NCBI GenBank assembly: GCA_015680685.1
Contig: MNCI01004660.1
Span: forward strand, 233,785-297,784
Origin: Gnetum montanum
Lineage: Eukaryota; Streptophyta; Gnetopsida; Gnetales; Gnetaceae
Length of the DNA stretch: 64,000 nucleotides
Direction: 5' to 3'
How positions within the stretch are numbered: the stretch's first letter is position 1; each line of letters begins with the position of its first letter. The notes below the pieces were generated by a model that did no database searches, was not told the origin of the DNA, and worked only from the letters and a program-made list of their open reading frames with translations. Below are positions 41,990 to 53,994 of this stretch, one piece after another. Both the position numbers and the translations under genes were made by a program.

Positions 41990-43960
41990 ATGTCTTCTTC
42001 TTCTCACAAAAGCACTTCACCACCTAGGGATCACACAAGAGATAGTTGGCAGCACAACATACATAATCAAAATCTACCAATCCCTCAACAATTTAGTGTG
42101 TTATATACTCACCACAATGAGTATATACTCAACTTTACCTTTCTTCCATCAATACAAGCAACTGCAATGGAGAGACTTGGAGGGTAACATAGTGATGCCT
42201 CCAGATAGAGCTGCTCCTAACATGCTCCTTCGTGCCCTTGCACAAATCGACATGTCACAATTATACGTTGAGTACATTGCATGTGATTACAATGCAAGGG
42301 AATACCATCCCATAGAAGGGCAACATCAATGGTATTCACAGTAGGAGAGTTACCACACATCTTTGAGGGGGAAAGGGCTCCAACTAAACATCCTAAGCAA
42401 AATCGGAGATAGTGAACCAGTTATAACTAGTTCTTCATCAAATGATGTTTCTCCTTCTAACAATGGTGAGGAGGTGGGGTATCAAAACCTACACTCCACA
42501 ATTCATAACCCTGGTTCTAATTCCCATGAACACCAAGTGTTCAATGAGGGAACACAAATCCATGACAAGGATGGACATTCAGATCATCATCACGATCAGG
42601 GCTATAACCAACAAAGAGAAGGTAAGAAACATTTTCATGGTGATGGTTCCCCTTCTTTTTCACCTTCATCGCATCATTCACCCTCTTCTGCCACATCAAG
42701 ATGCAGTCACAAAGAGCACAACCGTGAGGATAAAGGTAAGCATAATGAGAATCCTCGACGAGAGAGTCGAGAGCAAGGATGAGGGAATTTGAGAGAATTA
42801 AGGCATGGTAGAAGGGAAAGTAGTGATCCATGTAGGCATCATAGATGCCATGAAAGAAATGACAATGATGAATCCCTACTTGCAACCCGAAGTATGTTAG
42901 ATATTATGAAGGCTATGAGGATACCTACAAGGCACCAGAAAGACAACTAGATCAAGAGACTAGACATGAATAATATCCCTTGATTTGAGGAGGGATACAA
43001 TGCTAATATGCAAAATCACTTACAGGCATTTCACAATTCCTATGCCTTGAAAAATATTGAAAACAAGTGGCAAAAGTTAAAGTTTTTTCCAAGGACACTC
43101 ATAAAAGAAGCAGAAAGCTGGTACCAGTCCTTAGAACTAGAAACCATTAGGAGGTGGAGTACGATGTTAGAACTATTTAACGATAAATACCAAACGTACT
43201 CCCAAGTGTCCAACTTGTGAAAGCAGATCCAAGGATGGAAGCAGGATAATCATGAACCCTTGGATGCTGCCATGGGCCAATATTATGCATTGCTACATCA
43301 TTGCCCAGGCCATGGTTATGCACAACAGGATTAACTTCGCTACCTCATAGATGCGTTAAGACATGAAACCAGGAGAACCCTTGGGACAAATGTCCAAGGG
43401 AGATTATTTGAACTTAGATCCCATGAGGTTCATAGATTGTTGGAGCAATTAGCTAAGGAAGAAGCAGATCTATGGAAAAGAGAAAGTGCAAAAGAGTATA
43501 ACCGCAATCCTTCCCTTTGAAAGAAAGGAGTAAGATTCTATGAGGAAGAGGATGAGTCACCACTCGAAGAGTTGGTGAATAGAAAAACCTTGCTACTTCA
43601 AAAGTTGACAACCAAAGTGTTGGCTAAGATAGATCAAATATGGGACTCCTTAGATAGTAGATTTGAAACCATTCTAAAAATTGTAGAGGATTCTAAGGAG
43701 CGAAGTAGTGACCATATTAAGAAAAAGAGGAGAGATTCAGACCATGCACGTAACAAGGGTAAGGGAAAAATGGCTATCACTGAAGAGGTTATGGATTTGG
43801 ATAAAAATAATGAAGATGGATTAAAAATATGCCAATATGAAAATCCTAAGGGATGTTTCCCAATAATCTCACATCTGCAAGAGTCTGGGATGTATGCACT
43901 CAACCCAAGACTTAACAAATGATTTAGCACCCCATCGGTTACCTTATCCCCAAGGTAACT
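41990..43960 (+). pseudogene. gag of 7-kb Athila-like element (broken)
   Basis: ATG at 41990 opens a Ser/His-rich leader, as in the minus-strand relative. A frameshift near 42115 and stops near 42342 and 42781 follow, with a His/Ser/Asp-rich spacer. The capsid domain is at 43008-43500: W-Q-K-L-K-F-F-P-R-T-L, E-A-E-S-W-Y-Q-S-L, R-W-S-T-M-L-E-L-F-N-D-K-Y, then HHCPGHGY and ETRRTLG, broken by TAA near 43331 and TGA near 43518. The zinc knuckle near 43828-43860 has lost its first Cys and its His (KICQYENPKGC against CEICQYDHPKGSC in the relative). Not expressible as one protein. Confidence 0.8.
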
Positions 43961-44560
43961 TGAGGTAGTTCCACCAACTATTAACATATTATCCAAGTGG
44001 AACTCTTCCACAACCTATGAAGCAACATCAGCAGTGGAAATACCCATAGTCATGGGGGATGCCACCGCCTAGGAAATAATACCCTTACCAGCAACCAGAT
44101 CCATATGCTTATTACGTGCAGCAACCAATTTCTCCAAGTAACTCTGTCAATCACACAAACCCACAATGTCACTACCAAGTTCGAGAGTATTTTAGGACTC
44201 CCTCTCCTAGAAGAGACACCCCACATGCATACCATCCTCCGAATCCATTTGCATCTCTTACGTTGATAGTTCCACTACCACCCGTTCCAACGATGCAAGG
44301 GGAACTCCCCACTCAACCACACCAATGTAATGTTATGAGAGCTATAATCCTTCAACCCACTATTCATTTTAACAACCGTACAAAGAGAAGACCTTTCTTT
44401 AGAACCAACAGTCCAAAACAGCTCTCACAACCATAAGCGATTGAGTCTATGACTTCTCCTCCATCAAGTAAGGCTTCGGAGCTTCCTTCAAACCAACAAC
44501 AAAGCGCAATGCACATGGTTATGTTAACACATACTGTCACTGACTAGATAAAAGTGGGCC
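43961..44560 (+). pseudogene. Pro/Tyr-rich gag tail of 7-kb element
   Basis: Pro-, Tyr-, Gln- and His-rich reading continues from the knuckle in shifting frames (for example 44116-44436), matching the equivalent tail at about 55000-55530 of the full element on the opposite strand. The segment is a low-complexity linker between nucleocapsid and protease with no catalytic motif. Confidence 0.6.
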
Positions 44561-45351
44561 ACCTTCCCAGGAAATTCTCTGACCCTAGAAGTCCCTTAAT
44601 CTACCTCCAAGAAACTGGGAATAAACCTCGTAAGGCTCTTCTTGACTTAGGTTCCGGAGTCCACTTAATATGACAAGAAATGTATAAAGCCTAGAACCTA
44701 CCTCCACTAAAGAAGAGCAATATTTAATTAGAGCTGGTTGACCAGTCCATCACTGTCCCCTTGGGACTTTTGGAGGATGTTGTTACCACTGTGTGTGGTT
44801 GGTCATACCCAGCTGATTTCCTAGTGATAGAAGTCAACAATAATAAAGGGGACTTCCCAATTATAATGGGGAGGACATGGCTAAGTACCATAAATGTATG
44901 CCTAGGAATCCATGATCTTTTTCTAGAAATATCTAAGGAAAACTCTTATGGAAAGATCGAGAAGAAGAAAGTTCCATGCATCACATACAGTGATACAGAG
45001 GGAGATAACATACAGGAGTGCTCAACATTTCTTGTATGCAACCAGTTTGCCCAAGAGACTAACATACAAAAGTGCCTGTATGTACCAACCACACAACAAG
45101 AGAACACCTAGTGGTTGATAGCTAATAAAGAGAGCAACTCACCAACATGTATGGAACTAACTAGGGGAACAACTTGCACTCACATCAAAAGCATAGATAT
45201 ACTAGAGCATGAGCATCACCAACTTCCAACCCTTAACCTAAAAACATCAATTGGGAGAAGTTGGACACTTCTAAAAAATGTAAACAAACGTTCATTATTT
45301 CAGATCTCTCCCTTTCAAGTCAGTCATGGGGGAGATGGCCACCTATGCTGA
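44561..45351 (+). pseudogene. Protease joined to pol C-terminus, 7-kb element
   Basis: The protease region reads KALLDLGSGVHLI near 44630-44670, with D-L-G in place of D-S-G at the catalytic position, then DQSITVPLGLLEDVVTTVCG and FPIIMGRTWL, as in Athila-type proteases. After the linker (IDILEHEHHQLPTL) the frame passes at about 45275-45290 into SLFQISPFQVSHGGDGHLC and a stop at 45349. That ending is the homologue of the last residues of pol in the full element (CSLFRTSSFQFSCEGDGHQC). The junction is a clean in-frame excision of RT-RH-IN. Confidence 0.78.
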
Positions 45352-47214
45352 TCATTTGAGGCCCTCAATTCCTTTTTAAGTTTTCTTTTACACATTTTTG
45401 TTTTACAAATCTCTTTAACTTTTCTTATTTTTTTACAACATCGTTCATACTTTTTTGTTTATTTGTGTGTGTGTGTGTATTTATCCATTTTGTTAAGTTT
45501 GTCACCCAATAAGTGCTCCTAATGATGGTATGAACTGTATTCTTTTGATTGTTAACATTTGGTTTTTACCTTTAAGTTACAATGTTGATACTAAGGTATG
45601 GTTCTTTTGATATAGTAGGCAATGAGTCCACATCACCCACGCATCCATAAATCTCTATGGTCTCTCTTGGCCTAGAAATGTACAGTCTCTTTCCCAATAA
45701 TAAGAACTATCAATGAATTGGTGACTAGGTATTTCTCAAACTAAGGAAGGACTCAAGGATTGAAAAGGGTGTGACTTTAAGGGGATTTGATGCATTTGTG
45801 CTGGCCATTCTCTTTGGTGATTGGATGTTTTCTTCTTGAGTTTTCCTACTATTCTAATGTTGCCGCATCATTGGGAAGCTAATCGAAATAAAAATAACAA
45901 AGTCTTTGCATGTTGTGGTTCTCATGTATAAATAAAAAAAATAGTGAGAATTCAAAGCACAACCCTTAGACGAAAAAATCATTTGGGCTACAAGCACTAG
46001 TTATGGAACTAAAATAAACATGTTCCCTCTAACTAAGGCCCTTCTCACTTCCTACTTTCTTCTCTTTCATTTTGTCATAATGGTGGTGGCTCTTTGGTGG
46101 AAGCATTCCTGTTACTTCAAGTGGATGGATGGGCTGAATGTATTAATGCGAAGTCACTAAATGTGGGTTGTTTAAGGATGGATTTGGAATGGGATCTACT
46201 AAGTCACATTAATCATTAAATACACAAGGGGCTGTACACCACCTTATTCTTAAGACTCCATTCCATTCTCTTCTTTCCATCATTCTTTCTCCATTGTTCA
46301 CCTCATTGCCGATTGTATCAGTAGTGTATATTTTGGTTGACACATTGTTTTCTTTTTGGTAAATTCTTCTGGTTAAGACTTTAAATCTTGCTTCAAAATG
46401 ACATTTTCAGAGCCCACGGACTCTTTGAATGTCGGTTTGTTAGGGCATTAAGGGCATGAGCCTACTTTGGGAAGGACCCATTGTCAGTCCTATTTGGTGC
46501 ACCAGTTAAATTATTTCCCTTAACATTTTCGCAATCAATTTCTATTTTGTTCATTTCTATCTCTAACATCCATTTCATCAGCATTACAGTTGTCTCTTTT
46601 TCTCCATCTTTCTTATTCCTTATCCTTTTCCATTCACTCACTACTGAAGGTTCATGATTAGTCATGGGGGTACAGGCGCAATTTTTTCAATTTTCTCCTA
46701 ACACCTACATCTTGGGTAGTCACCATTATTATATCTTCAAATCTGCATCAGCCATATCACAACTCAGCCAATGGACCTTACAATGAGGCAAGGTATTAAA
46801 TGAATTGCAATTCAATTACCCTTGCTAATATGCAACTTTGTTGTGTGTGCACATGGCAATCGTACAACAACGAATTAGATCTAGAAGAAACACTTGGAAT
46901 GGATCGGTGCGGAAGCAATTATACAAGGAACAAGATTGATGGTGCAGTTATGGATGCACAACGAAAGGTGCAATCTTGGCATTGGTAGCAATAGACTTCT
47001 TCTCTCTTTTCTCTTCTTTTTTAGCTGCCAAATAAGGCCTGATGTCAAATGTGTAAAGTGTTCACTCTTGTTGTCGTGAACACTAATTTTGTGATGCTTT
47101 GTAATGATGATCCATTCACATGTCATCTCATTCACCATTAGTTCCATTCAAGTCAATAATCCCATACCTTCCTAATATTTTGTAAGGAACCCAAGGATGA
47201 TTTTTTATTCAGTC
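45352..47214 (+). other. 3' untranslated region of 7-kb element
   Basis: This is about 1.9 kb of non-coding DNA with a short GT microsatellite (about 45463-45478) and no recognisable domain. It ends in ATGGGGGAA (47215-47223), the polypurine tract abutting the LTR. Part corresponds to 49425-51325 of the full element. Small open frames on either strand near 46460-47150 resemble nothing known. Confidence 0.55.
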
Positions 47215-47223
47215 ATGGGGGAA

Positions 47224-48007
47224 TGATGGGACGCGACATCGCATGGGCTACAATATCATGTATGTGATAATGCAGCCCGTTGCCAGTTCTATAAACAAGA
47301 GGAAACTCTCCCTTGTTTCACCATCTAGATCTAGACCTTAGCCAAACTCTTGACATTTTCCCATTCTAGAGTTAGAATAATTTCCATGTGCCCACAGTAG
47401 GAGTCCGAAAGTGAACAGATCTTTATTCGAATAATTCTGTACCTGAGCACACAATTGTATATGGCAATAAAGATGAACTTTTGGATAACCCTTGCAGCAT
47501 ATGGACTAAGCTAAAGGAATTTAATTATTGTTAATTGTTTAAATGCTTTCTTAAGGACTTAATCTCTCTCAACCCTCAACTCTCATAGTTAAGTGCATTC
47601 GGTACGACCACTTCAAGCACATCCATTAGGCTTGGTAATCCCAGTAACGAATAGTGTTTGGTAATCCTAGTAGCATTGCATTGGTTTAGGGTATGAATGA
47701 CAAGTGGAAATGGATACTGATGCTAGGATGATTAGAGCTTAGTTAGTGAAAGTTAGTTACTTAGTTTCTTCACCCTTTCCTCTCTTAGCATAGGCGATAA
47801 AAACATAAAAGATATAAAAATCACATGCCTCAAGCTTACTTAACCATACAACTGTGAAAAATACAAGTAAGCTTGGGAGGACAACGATTGATTACCCTTA
47901 GGTGTTCCATAAGGCATGTAGGCACTTAGTCTATGGAGTTCAACCAGATCGTGCGTGTAGCTCTCGTATTCGTATGGTTTAGTGTAGGGGTACCTCGCCA
48001 CTCATTA
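47224..48007 (+). mobile_element. 3' LTR of 7-kb element
   Basis: This LTR is 784 bp, TGATGGGACG…CACTCATTA (CA changed to TA), followed by AGCAT. Confidence 0.87.
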
Positions 48008-48150
48008 AGCATGTTTGAATAGCTTTAGGCTTACACGTCTAGCTGTGCTTCTGGAAAAAAAACTTCTAAGACTCAATACCTATTAAGCACTTTATCATTC
48101 ACTTAGCACATAAGATAATACATACCCTATTTATAATAATTCACCAAAAA

Positions 48151-48293
48151 CAATGAGATGTTAGTCTAGTGGTATGGATCCTAACTTAGTAACCCCAAGT
48201 CACAAGTTTGATTCTACTAGATATCACTAAGATACAAACTTCTATAAATCTTGGGATGTACCTATGTTCCAATTATTTCATGTTCTAACACCC
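48151..48293 (+). repeat. SINE-like repeat, longer form, unit 3
   Basis: Orthologue of 11538-11680. The B-box-like part reads CACAAGTTTGATTCTAC, closest of the three to GTTCGATTC. Confidence 0.5.
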
Positions 48294-48621
48294 TATATTA
48301 ATTCACCAAATCCTAAGCCATCATCCTCTTATGACAAAGGCCTATTCTATAGTGGCTAATAGTCCAAAGAAAAATTCACAAGTTATTCAATGTGATGATA
48401 TGCAACAACACTATGAGCCCAATATGAAAAATAATACGCAAGTTTCTTGTATGATATGCTAACTCTTTTTTATCTTATTGACTTCAACATCCCATAAAGT
48501 GTTTGAGGATCCAATAAAGAAAATAGAAAAGCTTAAGAAGTAGAAGATATTTCATATTTTTAGAAAATGCTAAGATTTTAAAAAAGACCATCTTCAAACC
48601 CCTTATACAAAAAATGAAAAT
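48294..48621. other. AT-rich non-coding stretch, unit 3
   Basis: Homologous to 11681-12010. This is the left flank of the full Athila-like insertion; the right flank after 58520 is a LINE, so this stretch should be contiguous LINE or host sequence in the pre-insertion state. Confidence 0.35.
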
Positions 48622-48626
48622 TTAAT

Positions 48627-49418
48627 TAATGAGTAGTGAGGTACCCCTATGCTTAACTCCAAGGACTAAGTGCTTATGCACCTTCATATAACAAGGATGG
48701 GTTAGGTGATCGTTGTCTTCCCAACCTTACTTGTATGGCATGATTGTATATTTAAGTAAACTTGAGGTATATGATTTTTATGCTTTTTATGTTTTGTCCT
48801 GGTGCTAAAGAGGGAAGAAGTGAATTAATTAAATAGCTAATTTAAATTGACTAATTAGCTAGGTCTTAACTAGTCCTAACACCAGCATCTGATCCCACTT
48901 TCCGTACACATCCTAAACCAGTGCAACACTACTGGGGTTACCAAACCCTAATCATTACTAGGTTACCAAGCATTCCATGCATGCTCGAAGTGGTCGTATT
49001 GAGTGTGCTTACTTGTGAAAATTAATGAATCAATAAAGGTAGCATTAATTAACTAATGAAAGCATTAAAGAACTATAAATAGCATTGAGGGTGAGAGATA
49101 AGCTATTCTGAATGTTGCAAGGTTTATCACAAAGATTGTCTTTATTTCCAGACACAAGGTGTGCTTAGGTACACAATACTCAAATAGAGATCCATTTACT
49201 TTATGACTCCTACTGCAAACACTTAGAAATAATTCTAACTCTGAGAGGGAGAAACTGCAAGAGTTTGGGTAAGGGACTAAGAACTAACTACAAAACCAAG
49301 TGAGCCCACCTCTTATTTACAGGCAACGAGACAAGTCCCAATATTAGATGTCCAATATCGCTTGGTAGGATCCGATATTTTGGACCTGATATCGTAGCCC
49401 CGATATTGCAACTCAGCA
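48627..49418 (-). mobile_element. 3' LTR of full-length Athila-like element
   Basis: This 792-bp LTR runs TAATGAGTAG…AACTCAGCA on the plus strand; it lacks about 35 bp near 48655 that the other copies have. It is followed by the polypurine complement TACCCCCAC. Confidence 0.85.
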
Positions 49419-49424
49419 TACCCC

Positions 49425-51325
49425 CACGACTAAATAAAAACTCATCCTTGAGTTCCTTACAAAATATTAGGAAGGTATGGGATTATTGACTAAATGACAA
49501 CTGACGATGACATGGGATGATAGAATTATTGTTCCTAGGGAACGAATTAATAAATATATTATAGTATTTGTGTTCATGCCCATTTTGGTAAACATTGTAC
49601 ATAGATGACATCCAAACCCTCATTCGATAGCTTGAAGGGAGAGAGAGAGAGAAAATAAGGCACGTTGCTGCCAATGTCAAAACTGTGCACACCATTGTTC
49701 ATCCATAGCCACATGTCCAAACTTGTTCCTTATGTAAACATTCTAGCTCCAATCCATCCTAAGTGCTCCCTCTTATCCTAGTCCATTGTTCATGTAATCG
49801 CCATCTACACACACAACACAACCACAAATTAGCAAGGGTAGATAAAACCTAATGAAGCTAATACCTTACCTCGATATAAAGCACATTGGCTAGGTTGTGG
49901 GTTTGGAAGATGCTAGGTTAGAGGTTTATGACTAATAACTACCTAAGGTGTAGGGGTAAAGTAATTATGGAATGGAAAAATTTGTGACAAGGCCCCCATT
50001 ACTAAGAGTGAACCTCTGGTAGCAATAGGGTGGAAATATTTAAAGAACAAGAAGGATAAGAGAAATAACAATGGTGAAGCCAATAAAACAAAAGGAAAAA
50101 TGGATGTCATTGATGGGGTGAATGAGAAATAGTTGATTGCAAGAAATGTTGAAGGGAAAGAGCTTAATAATTGCATAAAAAAGGAATGCCATTGGGTCCT
50201 CCCCAAAGTAGGTTCATGCCCTGAATGCCATGACAAACCTACAAACCAAAGATTCCATAGGCTCTCGAAATGACATATGGAAACAAAGGTTAAGAACTTA
50301 CCATAAGAGTTTTACCAAAGACTAACAATGCGTTAACCAAGATATAGACTCATCATAAAACTGGCAATGAGGTGGAATGTGGAAAGTAATACGAAAAGAG
50401 AAGAGAGAATGGGATGGAGTCCCAAAATTAAGGTGTTGTAAATTCCCTTGTGTAATATGTGATTAAGGTGACTTAATAAAATTCTATCCAAATCCAAATT
50501 CAACTAATCCACATCCAGTGACCTCGCATCAACACACTTGACCAACCCATCCTCCCAAAGTAACAAGAATGCATCCATAGAGTTACCACCATTCCAACAA
50601 GAGAAAGATATAACAATTGGAAGTGATAAAGGGCCTTAGAGGGAACCTTTAGGCATGGGTAACATGTCTTTCTAGTGCCATAACTAATGCTTGTAGCCCA
50701 TGTTTGTGCCATAACTAATGCTTGTAGCCCATGTTTCTATATTATGTTGAAGGGATGTGCTTTAAATTCTCACCGATTTTTTTTTTGTGAGAACCACACC
50801 ATGCAAATACTTATTTGATTTAGTCAACTTCCTGATATATTAGTTGATAGTGGAATGGCAGAGGACTTTATGAAAAACATCCAAGTACCCCAAAGAATAA
50901 CTAGCACAAATGCGTGGAATCCCCTTGAGGTCATACCCTTTTCCATCCATTTGAATCTTTCCTTGGTTCGAAGAGTACTAAGGCACCAATTCATTAATAA
51001 GTTTTCTTAGAAAAGGGATAGTACATTTCCAAAATAAGGGAGATCACAAAGTTTCATGGATAATTAGGTGATATGGATTAATTACCTATTTTATCAAAAG
51101 AAACCATATCTTAGCATCAACATTGAAAGTAAAAGGTAAAGATCAAACATTAGTAATCAACACTTATTATAATATAACCCACCATCGTAAGCACTTATTA
51201 TGTGATGAATAAGAATAAATCAAACAAATAAATAGTAAAAATGTTAATGATGGTGTAAAAAAAATAAGCAAAGATGAATAATGTGTAAAACAAGAAAAAG
51301 AAAAGGAACTAAGGCCTGCGAATGG
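49425..51325 (-). other. 3' untranslated region of full-length element
   Basis: About 1.9 kb after the pol stop. It has a GA run near 49637-49652 and a 31-bp tandem duplication at 50675-50736. At about 49632 the homology to units 1 and 2 stops, and 50786-50857 recurs at the start of the window. Athila elements can carry an env-like ORF here, but no membrane-type frame could be supported. Confidence 0.55.
50675..50736. repeat. 31-bp tandem duplication
   Basis: GTGCCATAACTAATGCTTGT and the following 11 bases occur twice in a row (50675-50705, 50706-50736) without a mismatch. Confidence 0.92.
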
Positions 51326-52460
51326 TTAGCATTGGTGACCATCTCCCTCACAACTGAATTGGAAGGAGGAGGTCCGAAATAATGAACAAGATTGTCCACC
51401 AATAGAGGTAGTATTAGTACTAGCTATTTTAAGCTCATGAAAGGGTTTGGTTTGCTGGATGTTGACCAATAACTCTGTATTCGAGCTTTCAAGTTTGTAG
51501 ATCATCATGGCCCTTAAAGGAAAAGTTTTATGAATGATATAAGGTCCTTCCCATAGCATTTGAAATTTGGTTCATTATGACACATGTGTGGGATTCCAAT
51601 AAAGAACTTTATCTCCTGATTGGTATTTGACTTTCCTAATCCTTAAGTCATGACGTTGTTTGTTAAAGGCCTTGTGCAGTTCCTTGGATGACAGGGTGGC
51701 AATTTTCATCTAGCAAGTTAAGGTTCATTAACCATTCTTTTTATGCTAGATTGAGGTCAAGGTTAAGGTCACTTGTCATAGATAGTGTATGGAGCTCATC
51801 TTGAATAGGAAGGATTGAAAGTTTATCATACACTAACTCATAGAGAGAGTATCCTATAGGGAGTTTCCATGTGGAGTAGTATGCTTAGAGAGCATCGTTC
51901 AGTTTGGTGCTCTAGTCTTGCCTATACTTGCTAATGTTTCGTGTCAATATTTTTATGATCTTCCTATTGGTGACCTTAGCTTGACCATTCACTTGAGGAT
52001 GATATGGTGTAGTTAGTTTGTGCTCAACTCTTAAGAATTGCATTAACTTTCAAAAAGTCAAACTTGTAAAGTTTGTACCATTTTTAGAAATAAGTGCACA
52101 AGGTACGCCAAACCTGTTTACGATTTGTTGTTGAAAAAATCGAGCAGCGGTAGATGATGTACAGTCCATAACAATGGCTACTTCTGCCCATTTTGTAAAA
52201 TAGTCAACCGAAACAACAATGTAGGCCTTTCCATTGGACATTGGTGTAATAGGCCCCATAAAATCAATACCCCATATGTTGAAGGGTTCTAAAGGTTGAA
52301 TCCATTGTTGCAAACCCTCCATTCTAGCTGTCATTCTCCCATCACATTGGCAGAACTCACAAGATTGGACAAAATGATGAGCGTCTTGGAATAATGTAAG
52401 CCACTAATATCCCACAAGCAAGATTTTTATGGTTTTAAAGGGCCCTCATGAGCGTCTTGG
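51326..52460 (-). pseudogene. Integrase and pol C-terminus, full-length element
   Basis: The zinc-binding end is suggested just upstream of the core (SCEFCQ near 52340-52370). The core opens with WIQPLEPFNIWGIDFMGPI near 52270-52310, holding the first catalytic Asp, followed by VSVDYFTKWAE. The second catalytic region reads ALISKNGTNF (near 52065-52095) where D-N-G is expected, so the second Asp is replaced by Lys. After shifts, the C-terminal part (51326-51559) contains MLWEGPYIIHKTFP, the GPY/F module, and ends GDGHQC. Integrase would insert the cDNA; here it is dead. Confidence 0.85.
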
Positions 52461-52699
52461 AGAACTCGCAATTGATCTACATTAGGAACACATCATCGAA
52501 CCAAGCCATCAGGACATACCTTATAAAGGTGTCCATTGATTTCCATGAAATATTTGGCTTGGTGAAGAAACTATTGTTTGTTTTTAACATCTAACCCTTG
52601 TGGTTTTTCTTGTGTAAGAAGATAAGTGAGAATGCTACTATACCAATTTGTATCAGTGGGTAAGTAATTGTTTATCACACCTGCAAAGAGGAGTTCATC

Positions 52700-53330
52700 A
52701 GGGAAATGGTCAGAAATTGGATATTCATCCTATTTGTTGTCTCATCACAACCGAGATAAATGATTAGCAACAACATTCTCGGTTCCTTTACAATTGATCA
52801 TCGTAAGATTGAACTCTTGTAGGATCATGAGCCATTGTATGATGTGAGGGCTCACCATTGATTTGTTCATTACAAACCAAATTGCACTATGATTTGTATG
52901 TACAAATATCTTATAGCCCAATACATAGTGCCTAAATTTTTCTAGTGCAAACACCATAGCCATTAACTCTTTTTTCTTTGTGCTGTAATTGAGTTATACA
53001 CCAGCGATACTTCAACTTGCACAGTGGATGTAATAGGAACATTTTTGGTCATCTAACTATGTAAGTACAACTCCTAAGGCAAAGTCGGACGTGTCAGTCA
53101 TTATGTGAAACGGTTTGGACCAATTAGGAGCTTGTAGAATAGGTGTTTCTACAAGTTTCTATTTTAAGATTTGGAAGGATAGCTCACATTCTTTGGTCCA
53201 TTCAAAAGGTATGTCCTTCTTCATTAGTTTTACCAAAGGTTTTGCAATCCTTGAAAAGTTCTCAATGAAGCATCTATAATAGCTAGTATGTCCAAGGAAT
53301 GATTAGATGTATTTTATAGTTTCAAGTTGT
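52700..53330 (-). pseudogene. RNase H of full-length element
   Basis: The best-kept part (52745-52963) reads AMVFALEKFRHYVLG, then VHTNHSAIWFVMNK and a terminal ENVVANHLSRL. In active Ty3/gypsy enzymes these are TDH and VADxLSR, so two catalytic or near-catalytic Asp residues are Asn. The connection domain upstream (about 53000-53330) is readable only in pieces. The enzyme normally removes RNA template during cDNA synthesis. Confidence 0.82.
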
Positions 53331-53979
53331 TGAGTGATTCCTTGGATGACCTTAATCTTTTTAGGATCTACTTATATCCCTATTTGTGAAATTTTTTCCC
53401 TAATACAATGCCTTCTTGGACCATTAAATGCCTTTTTTTCCAGTTGAGCCTTAAGTTGGTTTCTACACATCATTTTAGTACTTGTTCTAATTGATCTAAT
53501 GCTTGTTCGAAGTCTACTCCATAGGTGGAGAAATCATCCATAAAGACCTCCACACTATTTCCTATTTGCTGTTGAAAGATACTTAGAACCAAACGTTGAA
53601 ATGTTGTTGGGGCATTGCATAAGCCAAACGACATCTACTTATATGCAAGTGTTCCCCAAGGACTTTTGAATGTAGTCTTGGCTTGGTCTTTTAATGCTAT
53701 TTGAATTTGATTATATCCACTGTAGCCATCTAGAAAACTATAGTAGCAATGCCCTCCAATGGTATCTAAGACTTGGTTAATGAATGAAAATGGGAAGTGG
53801 TCTTTGAATGTTTCCATGTTCATTAGCATAAAGTCTATACACACCCTCCATTTGCCTCCCTTTTTGGGTACAATGATTAATGGACTAACACATTCACTAT
53901 CAGCAAAGGGATAGATGAACCTAGCTTTTAGAAGTTGTTCAATTTCTTCTTTAACCACTTGCTTCAGCTTTGGGTTCAA
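53331..53979 (-). pseudogene. Reverse transcriptase of full-length element
   Basis: The frame 53635-53979 opens MNPKLKQVVKEEIEQLL, followed by SPLIIVPKKGGKWRVCIDF and FSFLDGYSGYNQI (finger and palm, with the first catalytic Asp in F-L-D-G), and GTLAYK. A TAG breaks the frame at about 53633; beyond it come MSFGLCNAPTTFQR and VEVFMDDFSTYG (near 53525-53560), which keeps the F-M-D-D form of the YxDD catalytic box. Thumb sequence continues to about 53340 with several stops. Best match is Ty3/gypsy RT of the Athila/Tat side. Confidence 0.9.
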
Positions 53980-53994
53980 TTGCCTTTACGGTTG

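Larger units (their letters stand above)
41031..48007 (+). mobile_element. 7-kb Athila-like element, gag-protease with pol core excised
   Basis: A structurally complete element: 5' LTR 41031-41844, primer site from 41845, gag, protease, a short pol C-terminal remnant, polypurine tract at 47215-47223 and 3' LTR 47224-48007. AGCAT duplications lie at 41026-41030 and 48008-48012. The protease linker joins directly to the last residues of pol (S-L-F-x-x-S-x-F-Q-x-S), which in the full element at 48627-58515 lie about 2.7 kb apart with RT, RNase H and integrase in between. It is therefore non-autonomous. The same insertion is a solo LTR in units 1 and 2. Confidence 0.9.

Noticed and set aside
43634-44011. 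Minus-strand frame of 125 codons inside gag of the 7-kb element
   Set aside because: It is the antisense shadow of the gag zinc-knuckle region on the plus strand.
45352-47214. Env-like gene in the 3' region of the 7-kb element
   Set aside because: Athila elements may carry one there, but no frame of sufficient length with a signal peptide or membrane segment was found.
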